Positions 22,940 to 33,749 of a DNA stretch of 64,000 nucleotides are shown here, piece by piece (the stretch's first letter is position 1; each line of letters begins with the position of its first letter). The position numbers were made by a program, and so were the translations under genes. This stretch comes from Erinaceus europaeus (lineage: Eukaryota; Chordata; Mammalia; Eulipotyphla; Erinaceidae), in contig NC_080171.1 in the NCBI RefSeq assembly GCF_950295315.1, positions 94,148,470 to 94,212,469 of the forward strand, in the 5' to 3' direction. The notes beneath the pieces are model-generated. The model was not told where the DNA came from. It searched no databases and was given only the letters and a program-made list of their open reading frames with translations.

Positions 22940-23010
22940 CCTCTAAGGGTGAACTTCTGCCTGGTACTAATAGTGTTTCTCCTCAAGGGAACCAAAGGTA
23001 ATGGCACTAT
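22940..23010 (+). promoter_or_regulatory. OR upstream element, copy 3: O/E-like site plus homeodomain core
   Basis: CTCCTCAAGGGAAC at 22979-22992 contains CTCAAGGGAA, the core of a well-known EBF (O/E) binding site. TAATGG at 22999-23004 is a homeodomain-like core. It aligns with 33750-33830 and, reversed, with 11461-11560. It lies about 3.6 kb upstream of the ATG at 26564. The sites are seen; the promoter role is inferred. Confidence 0.55.
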
Positions 23011-23889
23011 CTGTTCTTAGTCGTAACTGGGTATAGCCCATAGAGATTTGCCCTCCTCTCTAGAGATTTTTCCATGATTTGTGAAATAGGACCCTTATAC
23101 TTTGCTCTGGAATTGGCAACAAGTTCGGATTGACCATATCTTTTTCAGTTGGTTTTAAACTGGTAATTCCTCTCCTTGTTGCAATGTATCTGAAGCCCTT
23201 AGAGACTGCGACCTGCATTGGGGGTACTCTGTGCCTTCTAGAGGGAAATGAAGAAAACTGCTTTGTAACTGAAGGTATTGCCTAAGGGGCAATGTCAGAG
23301 CAGGAATAGAATTTACAAGCTGTAGTGTGATTCTAATGGTTTGTGCATTTTATTTGCGTGTGTGTGCTGTGTGTCCTACCGATCCCCATCATGTCTCTAA
23401 GGCTCTACAACCCAGAATAATATAGCTTGAATTCTTTATAACATTTGAAAAGGCAGGATAAAAGCATATCTCTTCCTGACTACCTTTAACCCATATAGGT
23501 TTGTTAGTTTCCCCTATGATGTTCCTCTTAAATCTGTAGTTATCTTCATCTCTACTGCTATGATAAAGGTATATGCAGGTACTTATTTGTACTTGAGTAC
23601 TACACAGTCTTCCTATTAAGATTCCTGCTGATGCTTTTGCCTTGTTACGGTCTGTTTTGTACCTAATAGCAATCATACTACTTAAAGTTTTTCAATCATT
23701 CCTTTACTTAAGACTTCTCATGTGACTTCTGCTGGACTGAGAATAGAATCAAAATGTCCCATCACATCAGTGAAAGCCTAACATAATCTGACTTTTAGTT
23801 AATTCTTTCAATCCATAACTTTCCCAAGCTCCTGAATTTCTATTTCTCATGTGCCATAGTATTGTCTCCTCAAAATTCTCATCAAATGT

Positions 23890-24055
23890 TTTATTTTTCT
23901 TAACAAATGTGTTTATTTATATATGATGAGGAAGAAAGATAAAAAGAGAGGATCAGAGCATACCTCTGGTACAACCCATGCCCGGGATTGAATTTGGGAC
24001 CTCATCTTGAGGGTCCAAGGCTTTGTCTACTGCACTACCTCCCTGTCTGCTAAAA
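23890..24055 (-). repeat. tRNA-derived SINE, type C
   Basis: TTTATTTATATATGATGAGG, then CCCGGGATTGAATTTGGGAC and GTCCAAGGCTTTGTCTACTG, which is the reversed tRNA-like head. Confidence 0.75.
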
Positions 24056-24765
24056 TGTTTATTTTTATAATTTTCTCATGGCAGGGTCTTATTACTAGGA
24101 CTCTGATTAACCAAACACATAAGAAGAGAATTTCTAGTTATCTTCTGAATTGTAGAGCCTTAGAGACATGACAAGGATCACCATGTCTTAGAGACTAAGA
24201 GACTTGGAGCCTTAGAGGCATTCTGTAGGTCTCTCTCTCTGTCTCTCTCCTTCTCTATCATCCCCTTCCCTCTAGATTTATGTCTCTAACCAATAAATAA
24301 AAATAATGAAAAGGTTTTTTAAAAAGTCAAGATGTACACTAATTCTCTAACATTTTCAATGTGATAAATTGATAATATGATAGTAACTGTAAAAAACTGA
24401 ATATACAATTCATCTGAGTTAATAACAGGAGTTTAATGTGGTGTATTGAAAAGGCTAGAATTTTAGAGAAAATTCAGTTAAGTTGGGAGGATTGGTTCAA
24501 TCTGAAATCTTCAATAACCCTCTAACAAGAATGATGATTCTAAGGGTAAAATACTTTCTCAGTACTCATTAAAAAAAGTTAGATTGCAAACATGCTAACA
24601 CAACATGTAGTTTCCATTTTAGTAGATCAGTCATCATGATCTCATTACCTATTGTTTTGTGACAGCTCATATGTAAGTCTAAGACAAACTGACCTCAAGA
24701 AACAAAAAAAAAGAATTATAAAATTAAGAAAACATAAGTAATGATATAATATGACAAGAAAAATA
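24056..24765. other. Intergenic DNA with a SINE tail
   Basis: 24225-24330 resembles a type A SINE 3' part (GTAGGTCTCTCTCTCTGTCTC, CAATAAATAAAAATAATG). The rest shows no recognised feature. Confidence 0.5.
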
Positions 24766-24769
24766 TCTG

Positions 24770-24955
24770 GAGTTAGTAAATAGCTTACCTGGTAGTGCTC
24801 ATGGCTTATCATTTATGGGTACTGAAATTGAGATCTAGCACATAGGAGTACCATAGCAAAAGGGGAAGCTCATGGATGGTGGAACACTGCTATGATATTA
24901 TCTGTCTCTCTCTCAAGTTCTCTCTCTCTCTCTCTCTCTCATAAAAAAAATGAAA
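24770..24955 (+). repeat. SINE type D with (TC)n tract
   Basis: TAGCTTACCTGGTAGTGCTC head and a decayed body, ending in a (TC)n run at 24903-24940 and an ATAAAAAAAATG tail. Confidence 0.6.
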
Positions 24956-25399
24956 CCACTGACTTGAAGTGGTAGAATTTTGTATATGCAAGACCCTGGC
25001 ACAGCAAAAAGAAATCTGTTAAGTCACTGGAATAAAAATTGAGCCAAAATGTTAGCATATGAGGTGTTGTGTGGTAATTGTACTGGGTACACTTAACCAA
25101 GATCTTACTCACGGGTAGGTACTGGATATGACTGGAAAAGTCCAAAGATTCTCTAATGTTTGAGAACTTGAGTAAGAATAGTCAAGTTAAAACTTAAAAT
25201 TAGGTGGGGATCTGTAAGAAGTCATAACTTTTTCACATTTAATAAAATTCCCTTAGAAAGAAAGTAACAGATAAAAAACAAAAACAAACAAACAAAACAT
25301 TTAGGGAGAAGGGAATTCACTTAAAAGGAAGGACTCATGGCATAATATGTCACTTTAGATCATATAATGGTACGTTATGATCTTTAATATAATTAACAT

Positions 25400-25605
25400 A
25401 GACATCTTTTTTAAAGCTTTTAAAATTTATTTAGCTACTTGCTAGGATAGAGTATATTGAGAGGAGAAGGGGAGATAGAGAGGAAAAGAGATCAATGTAG
25501 CACTACCACACTGATAATGCAGCTTCAACCCTGCAGGTGAGTACCAGGGGCCGAACCCAAGCCCTCTAGCTTGGCAGTGTGAGCCACTCGTCTTTAATGT
25601 CCTTG
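25400..25605 (-). repeat. tRNA-derived SINE, type A, diverged
   Basis: Reversed tail AAAATTTATTTAGCTACTTG, GAGAGGAGAAGGGGAGATAG, CCCTGCAGGTGAGTACCAGG and a weak tRNA-like end. Confidence 0.6.
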
Positions 25606-25724
25606 TTGAGAAATTGCACCTAACATTTCAACCAAATCTTAAATCCTGATGTCTCTCAGACCCAGACAGCTCATAGATTTTATTATATTGATAACTGTAC
25701 CCTGCTTATCCCACAATTTTGTCA

Positions 25725-25915
25725 ATTACAGACCTTCTACCTTCTTCATCCCACAATGACCTTGGGTCCATACTCTCAGAGGGTTAAAGAATAGGAAAGC
25801 TATCAGGGGAGGGATGGGATACAGAGTTCTGGTGGTGGGGACTGTGTGGAGTTGTACCCCTTTTACCCTATGGTTTTGTCAGTGTTTCCTTTTTATAAAT
25901 AAAATAAGAATAAAT
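25725..25915 (+). mobile_element. Short LINE-1 3'UTR fragment
   Basis: Only the last 190 bp of the 3'UTR module are present: GACCTTCTACCTTCTTCATC, GGGATACAGAGTTCTGGTGG, ACCCTATGGTTTTGTCAGTG and a TATAAATAAAATAAG tail. Confidence 0.85.
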
Positions 25916-26174
25916 CAGTAGAAATAAAGATGAATGAAAGTGTGTATGAGAGGCATTCTGACAGTTAAAACAAGATCACAAACCAATTGGAGAGCATTTA
26001 TAAGAATTTCTAACTAGTAATCACTGGCCCAGCCTTCCACACTAGTTTTCTGTCTTTCATGAACTTCTAGATTCTTCAAATTTGAATGTCATATCATTTA
26101 TCATTCTTCTGATGCTTCATTCTTTTTCTGTAGGAAACCATTTGCAACCCTTTACCTATGATGTGGCAAAATTC

Positions 26175-26432
26175 ATGGTTTGGGAACCAGGTGGTTGTGC
26201 AAGGATCCTGGCTCCAGCTTCTGCTCTCCACCTGCAGGGAGACGCGTCAGGAGTAGTAAAACAGGCTTGCAGGCAATTATCTTTCTCTATTTCCTCCTCC
26301 TCTCTCAAGTTCTCTCTGTCCTATTCAATACCATAGAAAGGAAAAAAATGGCTGCTGAAAGTAGAAGATTCATAGTGCCAGCATCTAGTCTCAGCAATAA
26401 CCCTGGTGACAATAAAAAAAATACATGGTTTA
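26175..26432 (+). repeat. tRNA-derived SINE, type B
   Basis: GGGAACCAGGTGGTTGTGCA, CCACCTGCAGGGAGACGC, TCTCTCTGTCCTATTCAATA and CTCAGCAATAACCCTGGTGA. It lies about 130 bp 5' of the receptor ATG, in the presumed intron. Confidence 0.8.
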
Positions 26433-26550
26433 TTTGGGTTCAATTCATGTATTGACTATTATAAAGGTATGTTCAGTTGACTGCTTGTCATATAGTCAAC
26501 TCATATTTTTTTCTCATTTCCCAATCTTTTCTTTCCCCATTTCTACTAAA

Positions 26551-26552
26551 AG
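26551..26552 (+). promoter_or_regulatory. Splice acceptor AG before OR coding exon
   Basis: A pyrimidine-rich run (TTTTCTTTCCCCATTTCTAC) precedes AG, 11 bases upstream of the ATG at 26564. OR genes typically have a non-coding 5' exon and an acceptor close to the start. This supports starting at 26564 rather than 26477. Confidence 0.55.
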
Positions 26553-26563
26553 AAAGAAAAACC

Positions 26564-27505
26564 ATGAAGGGGAAAAATCAAAGCAGTGCATCTGAGTTTC
26601 TTCTCCTGGGGCTCCCCACTGGGTCAGAGAGTGAAGATATATACTTCGTCCTTTTCCTGGGCATGTACCTGACCACGGTGCTGGGGAACCTGCTCATCAT
26701 CCTGCTCATCCGGCTGGACTCTCGTCTCCACACCCCCATGTACTTCTTCCTCAGCCACTTGGCCCTCACTGACATCTCCTTCTCATCTGTCACAGCTCCA
26801 AAGATGCTCTTCAACATGCAGACACAGAGTCAATCCATCTCATATGCTGGGTGCATTTCCCAGGTGTATTTCTTTTTATTTTTTGGAGATGTTGATAGCT
26901 TCCTTCTCACCTCCATGGCTTATGACAGATATGTGGCCATCTGTGACCCTCTCCACTACACCACCATCATGAGTCAGAGTCTGTGTTACCTCCTAGTAAT
27001 TATTTCTTGGATCCTATCTTTTGCTAGTGCCCTTTTACACACTGTCCTCCTGGCCCGTCTCTCTTTCTATGAAGACAACACTGTTCCCCACTTCTTTTGT
27101 GACCTCTCTGCCTTACTTATGCTGTCCAGCTCTGACACCACAGTCAATGAGATGGTAATCCTCACTGTGGGAGTGGTGGTCATTACTGTGCCATTCATCT
27201 GCATCTTGGTCTCTTATGGTCATATTGGGGCCTCTATCCTGAGGGTACCTTCCACCAAGGGAATCTTGAAAGCCTTATCCACATGTGGCTCTCACCTCAC
27301 TGTAGTTTCTCTCTACTATGGACCTATTATTGGACTTTACTTTTTCCCTTCATCCAGCAACTCCAATGACAAAAATGTTATTGTGGCCATATTGTACACT
27401 CTGGTCACTCCCATGCTAAATCCCTTTATCTATAGTCTGAGGAATCGGGATATGAAAGGAGCTCTGGGAAATATACTCACCAGGAAAATATTTTCACCAA
27501 GATGA
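26564..27505 (+). CDS. Olfactory receptor, family 1, OR1J-like, intact
   Basis: Intact 313-residue odorant receptor beginning [12 protein letters not shown]. The 29 extra in-frame codons upstream (from 26477) include an acceptor-like AG and are probably intronic. It has N5 in NQS, TM1 GN at 41-42, LHTPMYF, C97, [10 protein letters not shown] (Asp follows where His or Asn is usual), C179, [16 protein letters not shown] and [14 protein letters not shown]6/ECL3 reads [14 protein letters not shown], with a proline not found in its paralogues. Tyr169 and Ser189 replace the usual cysteines. Codons 31-105 are nearly identical to the 42262 gene while codons 1-30 differ at about one base in three. It likely signals through G-olf in olfactory neurons, which is family knowledge. 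Upstream lies duplication copy A with an O/E-like site. Confidence 0.97.
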   Translation: MKGKNQSSASEFLLLGLPTGSESEDIYFVLFLGMYLTTVLGNLLIILLIRLDSRLHTPMYFFLSHLALTDISFSSVTAPKMLFNMQTQSQSISYAGCISQVYFFLFFGDVDSFLLTSMAYDRYVAICDPLHYTTIMSQSLCYLLVIISWILSFASALLHTVLLARLSFYEDNTVPHFFCDLSALLMLSSSDTTVNEMVILTVGVVVITVPFICILVSYGHIGASILRVPSTKGILKALSTCGSHLTVVSLYYGPIIGLYFFPSSSNSNDKNVIVAILYTLVTPMLNPFIYSLRNRDMKGALGNILTRKIFSPR

Positions 27506-28139
27506 ACACTATTTCTCTATTAATTGGTTATAAGACCTGCTTTATCCTGCTCATGTACAAGGAACATCTGTTCCTCTCTTCAGAGTTATTTCTTAGTAAA
27601 TCATGGTGTGGCAGTCTTTTTTCATTTTGTCTCAGATTGGACAGAGTTTTTTTCTTTATTTAGTTTTCTTGTTCAATATAAAGAATCATATGGAAATGGT
27701 TTTACAAACATAACTGTAAAATATCCCTTTATATTCTTTCATGAAATATTTATACCTATATGATTTCAAGTTTTGATTCATCTCATGTAAAAAGCAGTGC
27801 TTTTTATCATCAAAACCAGCACTTAAATATTTTTTCAGTTACTTTATTGTTTTGGGAAACATGTTTTACAGGTTCTTGTAGGAAACTATTTTCCCCTCCT
27901 ATATCTTCTGTTAATTTCATGGTTCCATTTACTTGTTTAAGTCTCTAATATACTTGAATTTTATTTCTGAGGAAAATTAGCTAGAAATTGTTTACTTTAG
28001 CCTGTGATTTTCTAATATCCTTTTATTTTTAAGTATCTTTTGTTGAATATTTTTATTATTTTTAATTCCATCTATTTAATGTCTGTGATCATTATTTCTT
28101 GAAAAATGTAATCATGTGTATTTAAAGTATATCAAATGA
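27506..28139. other. OR 3' flank
   Basis: The first 100 bases align loosely with the 3' flank of the 42262 gene (TTAATTGGTTATAAGACC / TTAATTAGATATAGAC, AGAGTTATTTCTT in both), so the duplicated unit extends past the stop codon. No further feature recognised. Confidence 0.55.
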
Positions 28140-28500
28140 TTATCTGATAAGCCAGAGGAAGAAATACACTGTTAGGTATCACTTACATGTGGGTCTTTTC
28201 TAAAAAGATAAGTTTTTTGGAAGCAAAAATTACAATGCTTACCAGGGGCTAGTGGAATTATAAGCAGAGTGATATATCTCAAAGGCTGAAATTATTCAGT
28301 TATAAAAAGAATGTGTTCTCAGGGTCTAAGGGTACATCATGGAAGCTATTTAAAATTATGGCATTCTGTATTTGAGAATTGCTGAAGGTTGGCAGTAAGC
28401 ACTCTCATCACACACAGCAAATAATTACTTATGTGAGGTGATGGATATGTTAATTATCTTGTTCTTGGAACTACTCTATAATTTGTGTGTATGTCAAATT
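28140..28500 (+). mobile_element. Ancient LINE-1 3'UTR fragment
   Basis: GATAAGCCAGAGGAAGAAAT, TTACCAGGGGCTAGTGG and GTGAGGTGATGGATATGTTA follow the order of old mammalian LINE-1 3' ends. Strongly diverged. Confidence 0.65.
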
Positions 28501-28753
28501 ACCACTCTATTTTTATTTATGATTTCTAACGTGTATGTCTTTACTCCTTTAGATATTTAATTCTTTGAATCATTTGGATATTTTTCATATTTGACAATGT
28601 GTTCACTCATTTTCTAGATTTTTTTAAATTTAGAAATATTGAAGTAGGACAAAAACATTAAGTGTATATATCAGAGACATTTACCAAGACCATAACATGC
28701 TGGTATGTGCATACTATTAGATTTATATCATAAATATGTAAATTATATGCTCA

Positions 28754-29275
28754 TGTGGGGAAAGGCCACTCTCTGGAAAACCTGGCCATTATCTCCATGA
28801 GAGTCTGAGAGGGTGGACCCCAAACCCGCTCCTCACAGGAGGGGGTAGGCAGGTCCCCACTCGACCCCATGACCTCAAGATGGATGGAATTTTCAAGACT
28901 GCGAACTTTCTTGCACATACTTCCTCGTTCCTTTTGAACAAGGCCATAAATTACCATATATGGCAAACTGAAACCCACCACAAATGTCCTGGTTTTGCTT
29001 AACTTCCCCCCTCCCCCTTATGATTTACCTTTAGAGAGATGCCTACCTATGCATGGTCAGCTTGTGAATAGACCTTATATGGTAACTTCCCAGTAATGAA
29101 CAAACACCTGATAGGTCAGGACTTAACCCTGTATTGTATGTGACTTAATGATCACCTTAACCTTTTCCTAACCCTGGGTATTTCTGCTTGCTTGTACACC
29201 CAGTAAACGAGATGTCTCCCTGAAGCTTTTCCTGAGAGGTGGTTTACTCCACGTGCTCACCCTCGTCAGCAGTCT
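28754..29275 (+). mobile_element. Candidate solo LTR
   Basis: Distinctly more GC-rich than its surroundings, beginning TGTGGGGAAAGGCC. It includes CCATATATGGCAAA, a C-rich TAACTTCCCCCCTCCCCC stretch and GTACACCCAGTAAACGAGAT. The layout resembles a gammaretrovirus-like LTR. No internal sequence is attached; ends and class are uncertain. Confidence 0.42.
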
Positions 29276-29299
29276 CCCCAGGACCCCGAAGTGGCCAGT

Positions 29300-29505
29300 C
29301 TCTCTTCCGTGATTCCTACTCAAGCAGTGAAGCAGGTCTGCAGGTGTCTCTCTTTTACCCCCTCTCTGTCTTCCCTTCCTTTCTCCATTTCTCTCTGTCC
29401 TATCCAACAACGATGATATTAATAACAACAACAATAATAACTACAACAACAATAAAAATCAACAAGGGCAACAAAAAGGGAAAATAAAATAAATAAATAT
29501 AAAAA
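29300..29505 (+). repeat. tRNA-derived SINE, type B, 5'-truncated
   Basis: Starts at about AGCAGTGAAGCAGGTCTGCA, then TCTCTCTGTCCTATCCAACA and the (AACAAC/AATAAT)n tail with CAACAAGGGCAACAAAAAGG. It abuts the LTR-like segment. Confidence 0.85.
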
Positions 29506-29714
29506 ACTTTTTGATTTGTTTTTAAAAATTATAAGTATTTGTAAGTTCAAATTAATTATCACTGCTAAACTGGTTATATCAAGGAAGTCAATCTGGAAAG
29601 TTCACATGCAATGTAATTTTGTGGGAGTGGTCTCAGTGATAAAAGAACAAGCCCTGAAGCCCTTTTTTTGGCATTTAAAACAAAGTTTATTAACTGAATT
29701 TCATAGTTGGTAAA

Positions 29715-30008
29715 CTTTTTTTTAAGTAGCTTTCCTATTCTTTATCCTTCTGGGAGTATAAACCCTGGATCATTATCAGGTGCAGAAGATGGAAGTTCTG
29801 GCTCCTGTAATTGCTTAGGTGCTGGAAGTTTGATCCATACACCTAGCCTGTTTCTGTCTTTCCCTAGTGGGGCAGGGCTCCAAAGCAGTGGAGTCCCAGG
29901 AAACATTAGTGAGGTCCTCTGCCCAGGGAAGTCAAGTTGACGTCATGGTAGTATTTGCCACTTGATGGCTGAAAAGCATGAAGATATAAAGCAGAACAAA
30001 TTCTGAGT
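29715..30008 (-). mobile_element. Old LINE-1 3'UTR fragment
   Basis: Reversed tail at the left, then CTTTCCTATTCTTTATCCTT, GCAGAAGATGGAAGTTCTGG and TGGCTGAAAAGCATGAAGAT, about 290 bp. An (AT)n run follows at 30136-30155. Confidence 0.75.
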
Positions 30009-30479
30009 TTTTAAGTCAATGGATTTAAAAAAATTTACCCTCAAATCTTACCTATTTTCTTGAATTTTTAGCTCAAGCTTTGTGACTTTTTGTCAAACAA
30101 CATACAAAAATGATATAGTGTGTTTACTGTCAAAATATATATATATATATATATGTTAATGCATTTCTATGGCATATAATTACATTTTAAGAATAATATT
30201 AAATACCTATTTAGCAATTTATAGGTTAACTAGTGGAAACCTAAAAATATTGTTAAGCTTCCTGTGTCTTCACTTGTGTCTGCCTTTATACTTGAAAGTA
30301 CTCAGAATCTTTATTATTATTTTTTGCTTTGATTTTAACTTTTAAAACTGCTATAATGTTAATATTTATGTTGACTTGTGCTCTAGAAAGGCATGTAACT
30401 GTTCATACCTTGGTAATCAAGAGGAAAAGTGTACTCTGACCGTCCATTTCCTTCTCAGCTAAACTCAGGACTTCCCTAT

Positions 30480-30950
30480 ATGAAACCAGTACATAAGTTC
30501 AGACAATAATCCCTATATAGTCTTCCAAGTAGCAGTAATGAGACATAACTCCCTCCCTGAGCATGCCAGGTAAGACTCCTACACAACTAATAAGCCTTGG
30601 ACTATCTTGAACCAGGTAGTAACTGACTATCTCTAGAGGGTAATGCAGTCCACAAGCACAGCTGCATAAGAGAACCCAGTACGGTCAAGAGTCATTTCTA
30701 CATTAACTAAAGAACCTTATCTGAGTGTATAGGTTGCCTGTGGACTGATTGGAGAGTCCTCCTCAACATTCTTGTCCACACATGTTCTTGTCCCATTAAA
30801 ACTCTAATGTGAATTCTACTTGAGGAAGCATCCTGTGATGTTTCACTATCTTCAAATATTGACTCCTAATAAAATTTTATCTATGAATTGGTGGGTCTCT
30901 TGTCAATTTCCGTTATACTATAAGCTAAAACCTGATATTGGTAGCATACA
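30480..30950 (+). mobile_element. Candidate LTR fragment
   Basis: CTCCTAATAAAATTTTATCT, then GGGTCTCTTGTCAATTTCCG and TTGGTAGCATA resemble the polyadenylation region and 3' edge of an LTR followed by a primer-binding-site-like TGGTAGCA. The call rests on layout alone. Confidence 0.33.
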
Positions 30951-31029
30951 CATGTTTGCATTATCATAAAATATCATATAATTCTCTTTTGCATATAATA
31001 TATATATATATATATACACACTTTTTTTC

Positions 31030-31149
31030 TTTTTTACAGGAGCACTGTTCAGTTTCAACTTACAGCTGTGCAAGGGAATTGAACCTGGGACTTTGTTGGA
31101 ACCTCAGACATGACAGTCTCTTTGTATAACCAGTATGCTGCCGGGCTAT
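31030..31149 (-). repeat. SINE type E, interrupted by an LTR
   Basis: Reversed type E text (GGAGCACTGTTCAGTTTCAA, AATTGAACCTGGGACTTTG, TTGTATAACCAGTATGCTG) runs to 31149. Its expected continuation (CTCTCCC) reappears at 31760, beyond the LTR. Confidence 0.65.
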
Positions 31150-31754
31150 TGTGGGGGTGCCCCTTCTCGGGCATGTACTCTCTGGGTTGGAGAGAATGAG
31201 ATCGGATCCAGTCTGCGCTACTACTCACTCAGTGACACAAGAGAGATGACCCAGGAACAGAGCTGGTGGTGGCAAGGCAGTTCAATTCTTTATTAATCAG
31301 ACAGCCAAGGCTTTTAAGAATCGGACCCGGAAGTGGCAAGTCGGAAATGGAAATGGCTTTACATGGTTTGGAAAGGGGCAGAGAAAGGCAAAATGGAGCT
31401 GGGAAAGGTAGGAACTTCCTTAGCAACTGTTGCAAGGGTTTTAACTGGTAGGGTTAATAATACCTTGCAGCAGGGAGGGTCTTGAGGGTAGAAAGAAGAT
31501 AGATCAAAGGAATGGAATGGGTGGGGATCTTTCAGGCAAAACAATGATTATGTAGATAATAAGGGAGCAGGCCATAGTATCAGGAATGCAGGGTACTTTG
31601 TGAGGCAGGGAATCTGAAAAGATGAGGCAAACCTTGGGGGGTTGTTTCTCTCCTCGCTAGACCTCTCAGTAGAGAGAGACTGACAGGATGAACGTGGCCC
31701 TCAGATCAAGTCCTGCCAAGCTCAACCACATCCTCACAAATTTCCCTACAGTAA
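31150..31754 (-). mobile_element. Probable solo LTR inserted in a SINE
   Basis: Begins TGTGGGGGTGCCCCTTCTCG on the plus strand and ends near CCCTACA, so it reads TGTAGGG...CCCCACA on the minus strand. GCTAT lies at 31145-31149 and 31755-31759 as a short direct repeat. TTCTTTATTAATCAG at 31288-31302 is a reversed AATAAAG polyadenylation signal followed by the R/U5-like part. The GC content is high. The class resembles a betaretrovirus-like LTR, with low certainty. Exact ends may shift by a few bases. Confidence 0.6.
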
Positions 31755-31964
31755 GCTATCTCTCCCAACTGCATTCTCTATTAGAAATAAACAAGACACT
31801 CAACCGAAACAGACTGTTGTCAAATGAGATGTCTCTAACCAATTTCCAATGTAAAAATTTTATATGTAAGATTATTATCCTTTATATTTGTTATTATTGG
31901 TAATTACTGATGATCTCCTTTTTTGATGACCACCTTTTACATGGTTATTATCCATTAGACTTCC

Positions 31965-32192
31965 CCTTCTGCTGATGCCCATGTCTAGCCAAGAAGCAAT
32001 TACAAAAGACAGACTTCCCACCTTCTGCACCCCTTAAAGATCTTTGGTCCATATTCCCAGTGGGATGAAGAATAGGGAAACTTCCAATGGAGGGGAGCGA
32101 ATATGGAACTCTGGTGGTGAGAACTATACCCTACTTATACCACAATTTAGTCAATCATTATTAAATAACTAATAAAAATTATATTAAAAAAA
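31965..32192 (+). mobile_element. Short LINE-1 3'UTR fragment
   Basis: CCATGTCTAGCCAAGAAGCA, CCCACCTTCTGCACCCCTTA, AACTCTGGTGGTGAGAAC and a TAATAAAAATTATATTAAAA tail. Confidence 0.82.
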
Positions 32193-32534
32193 GAAGAAAA
32201 AGAATTCCCCTTCTCTGTTTTACCTATTAGTATAATCTTACCTACATTTTAATTTTGTTGGGTATGATAAGTTAATGTGGTATCTTATTAATTACTATGA
32301 ATTTTATACATATTATTATGTAAATTAATAAAGTTTTAATTAATGTTCAGAAAAATGGTAAGCCTTTGCATAACACAGGATAAAGATGGAAGACTTCTAA
32401 GAAATGGCATCTGGCACCTGAAACATGTCAATTTCTTCTAGTAAGTCAAGATGATTTTCCCATATTCTAACCCAGTAGGAAGTCTTGTTGAGACATAAAT
32501 TTCACATTTATTTCCATACACAGGGAAGTACAAG

Positions 32535-32655
32535 GGTGTACTCCCAGTTTGAGAAAGAAATCCTCTCATGCCTGTGGCTCCAAAATCCCAGGTTCAGTCT
32601 CCCACACCACCATAAGCTAGAGCTGAGCAGTGCTCTGGTTAAAAAAAAATCTTGT
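32535..32655 (+). repeat. SINE type E
   Basis: ATGCCTGTGGCTCCAAAATC, CCCAGGTTCAGTCTCCCACA, CCATAAGCTAGAGCTGAGCA and GTGCTCTGGTTAAAAAAAAA. Confidence 0.75.
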
Positions 32656-33164
32656 CAACTCTTGACATCTAGTAAACACACAAGTCAGTTGTAACATTAT
32701 AATAACAGAAGATTATCCACTATGATCCATAAGATATGGAAACTATATCTGAAATATCAGTAGTTTATAAAACTTTTTCATTCATATCAGTTCTCATAGA
32801 GATTGATATTAACAAAGAACAAATTAAACACACATAAATATTCATACAATTTCACCTCAAATAACTAGTCCATGATATTTATCTTCAGCGTGTCTTAGGA
32901 GAAATGGACAGAATTTGAAGCTGGGTATGACTCCAGTGAATCTTATTAATTTTATAGTGAAAACAATCTTAACTGGTCACTATATGTAAGACAACTTGCG
33001 CCATGAGAATGTAGACTCTATAGTATCTGAGCAGTACAGTGATATATTTACAAACTGTGTTCATTCATTAAGGGTCCAGTTTTTGAGACAAGATATAAAT
33101 TCTCTTTCATTTCCTCCATAGAATGAAAATATTAGGTTGTGTGGGGTGTTCTTAGAAAAGCACG

Positions 33165-33292
33165 GTGCAGGGGTAGACAGCATAATGCTTATGCAAAGAG
33201 CTTCTCATGCCTGAGGCTCCAAAGTCCCAGGTTCAATCCTCCTCACCACCATGAACAAGAGCTGATCAGTGCTCTGGTTTTAAAATTAATTC
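33165..33292 (+). repeat. SINE type E
   Basis: GGGGTAGACAGCATAATGCT, CTCATGCCTGAGGCTCCAAA, CCCAGGTTCAATCC and GAGCTGATCAGTGCTCTGGT. This is the clearest type E copy. Confidence 0.85.
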
Positions 33293-33424
33293 ATTAAAGT
33301 TGATGATTCCAGAAAAATGTGGTACACAGGGAAAAAAAGAGACATGGGTCAATACAGCAAAACTCCATTTTGGAAGCATGTTATTGATTTTGAATAATGT
33401 TCACCAGTATCAATGACAAACACC

Positions 33425-33700
33425 AGGTTCTGGGATGGTGAAATAGCTAATTCAGTATAGCACACACTTTGTCTCAGAGAAGAAACAGGTTCAAGTCCTG
33501 TACCCACATGCAAGCACCATGCACAGTACCAAGAGGAAGCTTCATGAGTGGTGGAGTAGAACTGTGATGTCCCCTCTTCTCTCTCCATTCCTCTCTCTCC
33601 CACTCTGTCTCTTTCTAATTGAAATTGGAAAGGGAAGAAAAGTTCTACTAGGAGCAGTGAAGTTCTGTAGGCAGGAGGCCCCTGTGGTTTGAAAAAAAAA
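33425..33700 (+). repeat. tRNA-derived SINE, type D
   Basis: TCTGGGATGGTGAAATAGCT, CAGGTTCAAGTCCTGTACCC, CAGTACCAAGAGGAAGCTTC and TCTCTCCATTCCTCTCTCTC, ending near TAGGCAGGAGGCCCC. Confidence 0.7.
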
Positions 33701-33749
33701 ATGACCACATTTCTTTTAGCTATTTTGTGATGATTATCACAACTTCTTC

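Larger units (their letters stand above)
21840..23900 (+). repeat. Segmental duplication copy A (upstream of OR at 26564)
   Basis: Ordered matches to 32700-35200: TATGATCCACAGAACCTGGA / CTATGATCCATAAGATATGG, TTCACCTCAAATAGCAAGCA / TTCACCTCAAATAACTAGTC, TTGTTGCAATGTATCTGAAG / CTGTTGTAATGTATCTTTGC and TAACTTTCCCAAGCTCC / TAAACTTTCCCATGCTG. SINEs at 22148-22365 and 22445-22710 inserted after the duplication. Confidence 0.8.

Noticed and set aside
26477..26563. N-terminal extension of the receptor from the upstream ATG at 26477
   Set aside because: It lies before an acceptor-like AG, is not conserved with the paralogues, and the paralogue-aligned ATG at 26564 gives the standard 313-residue length.
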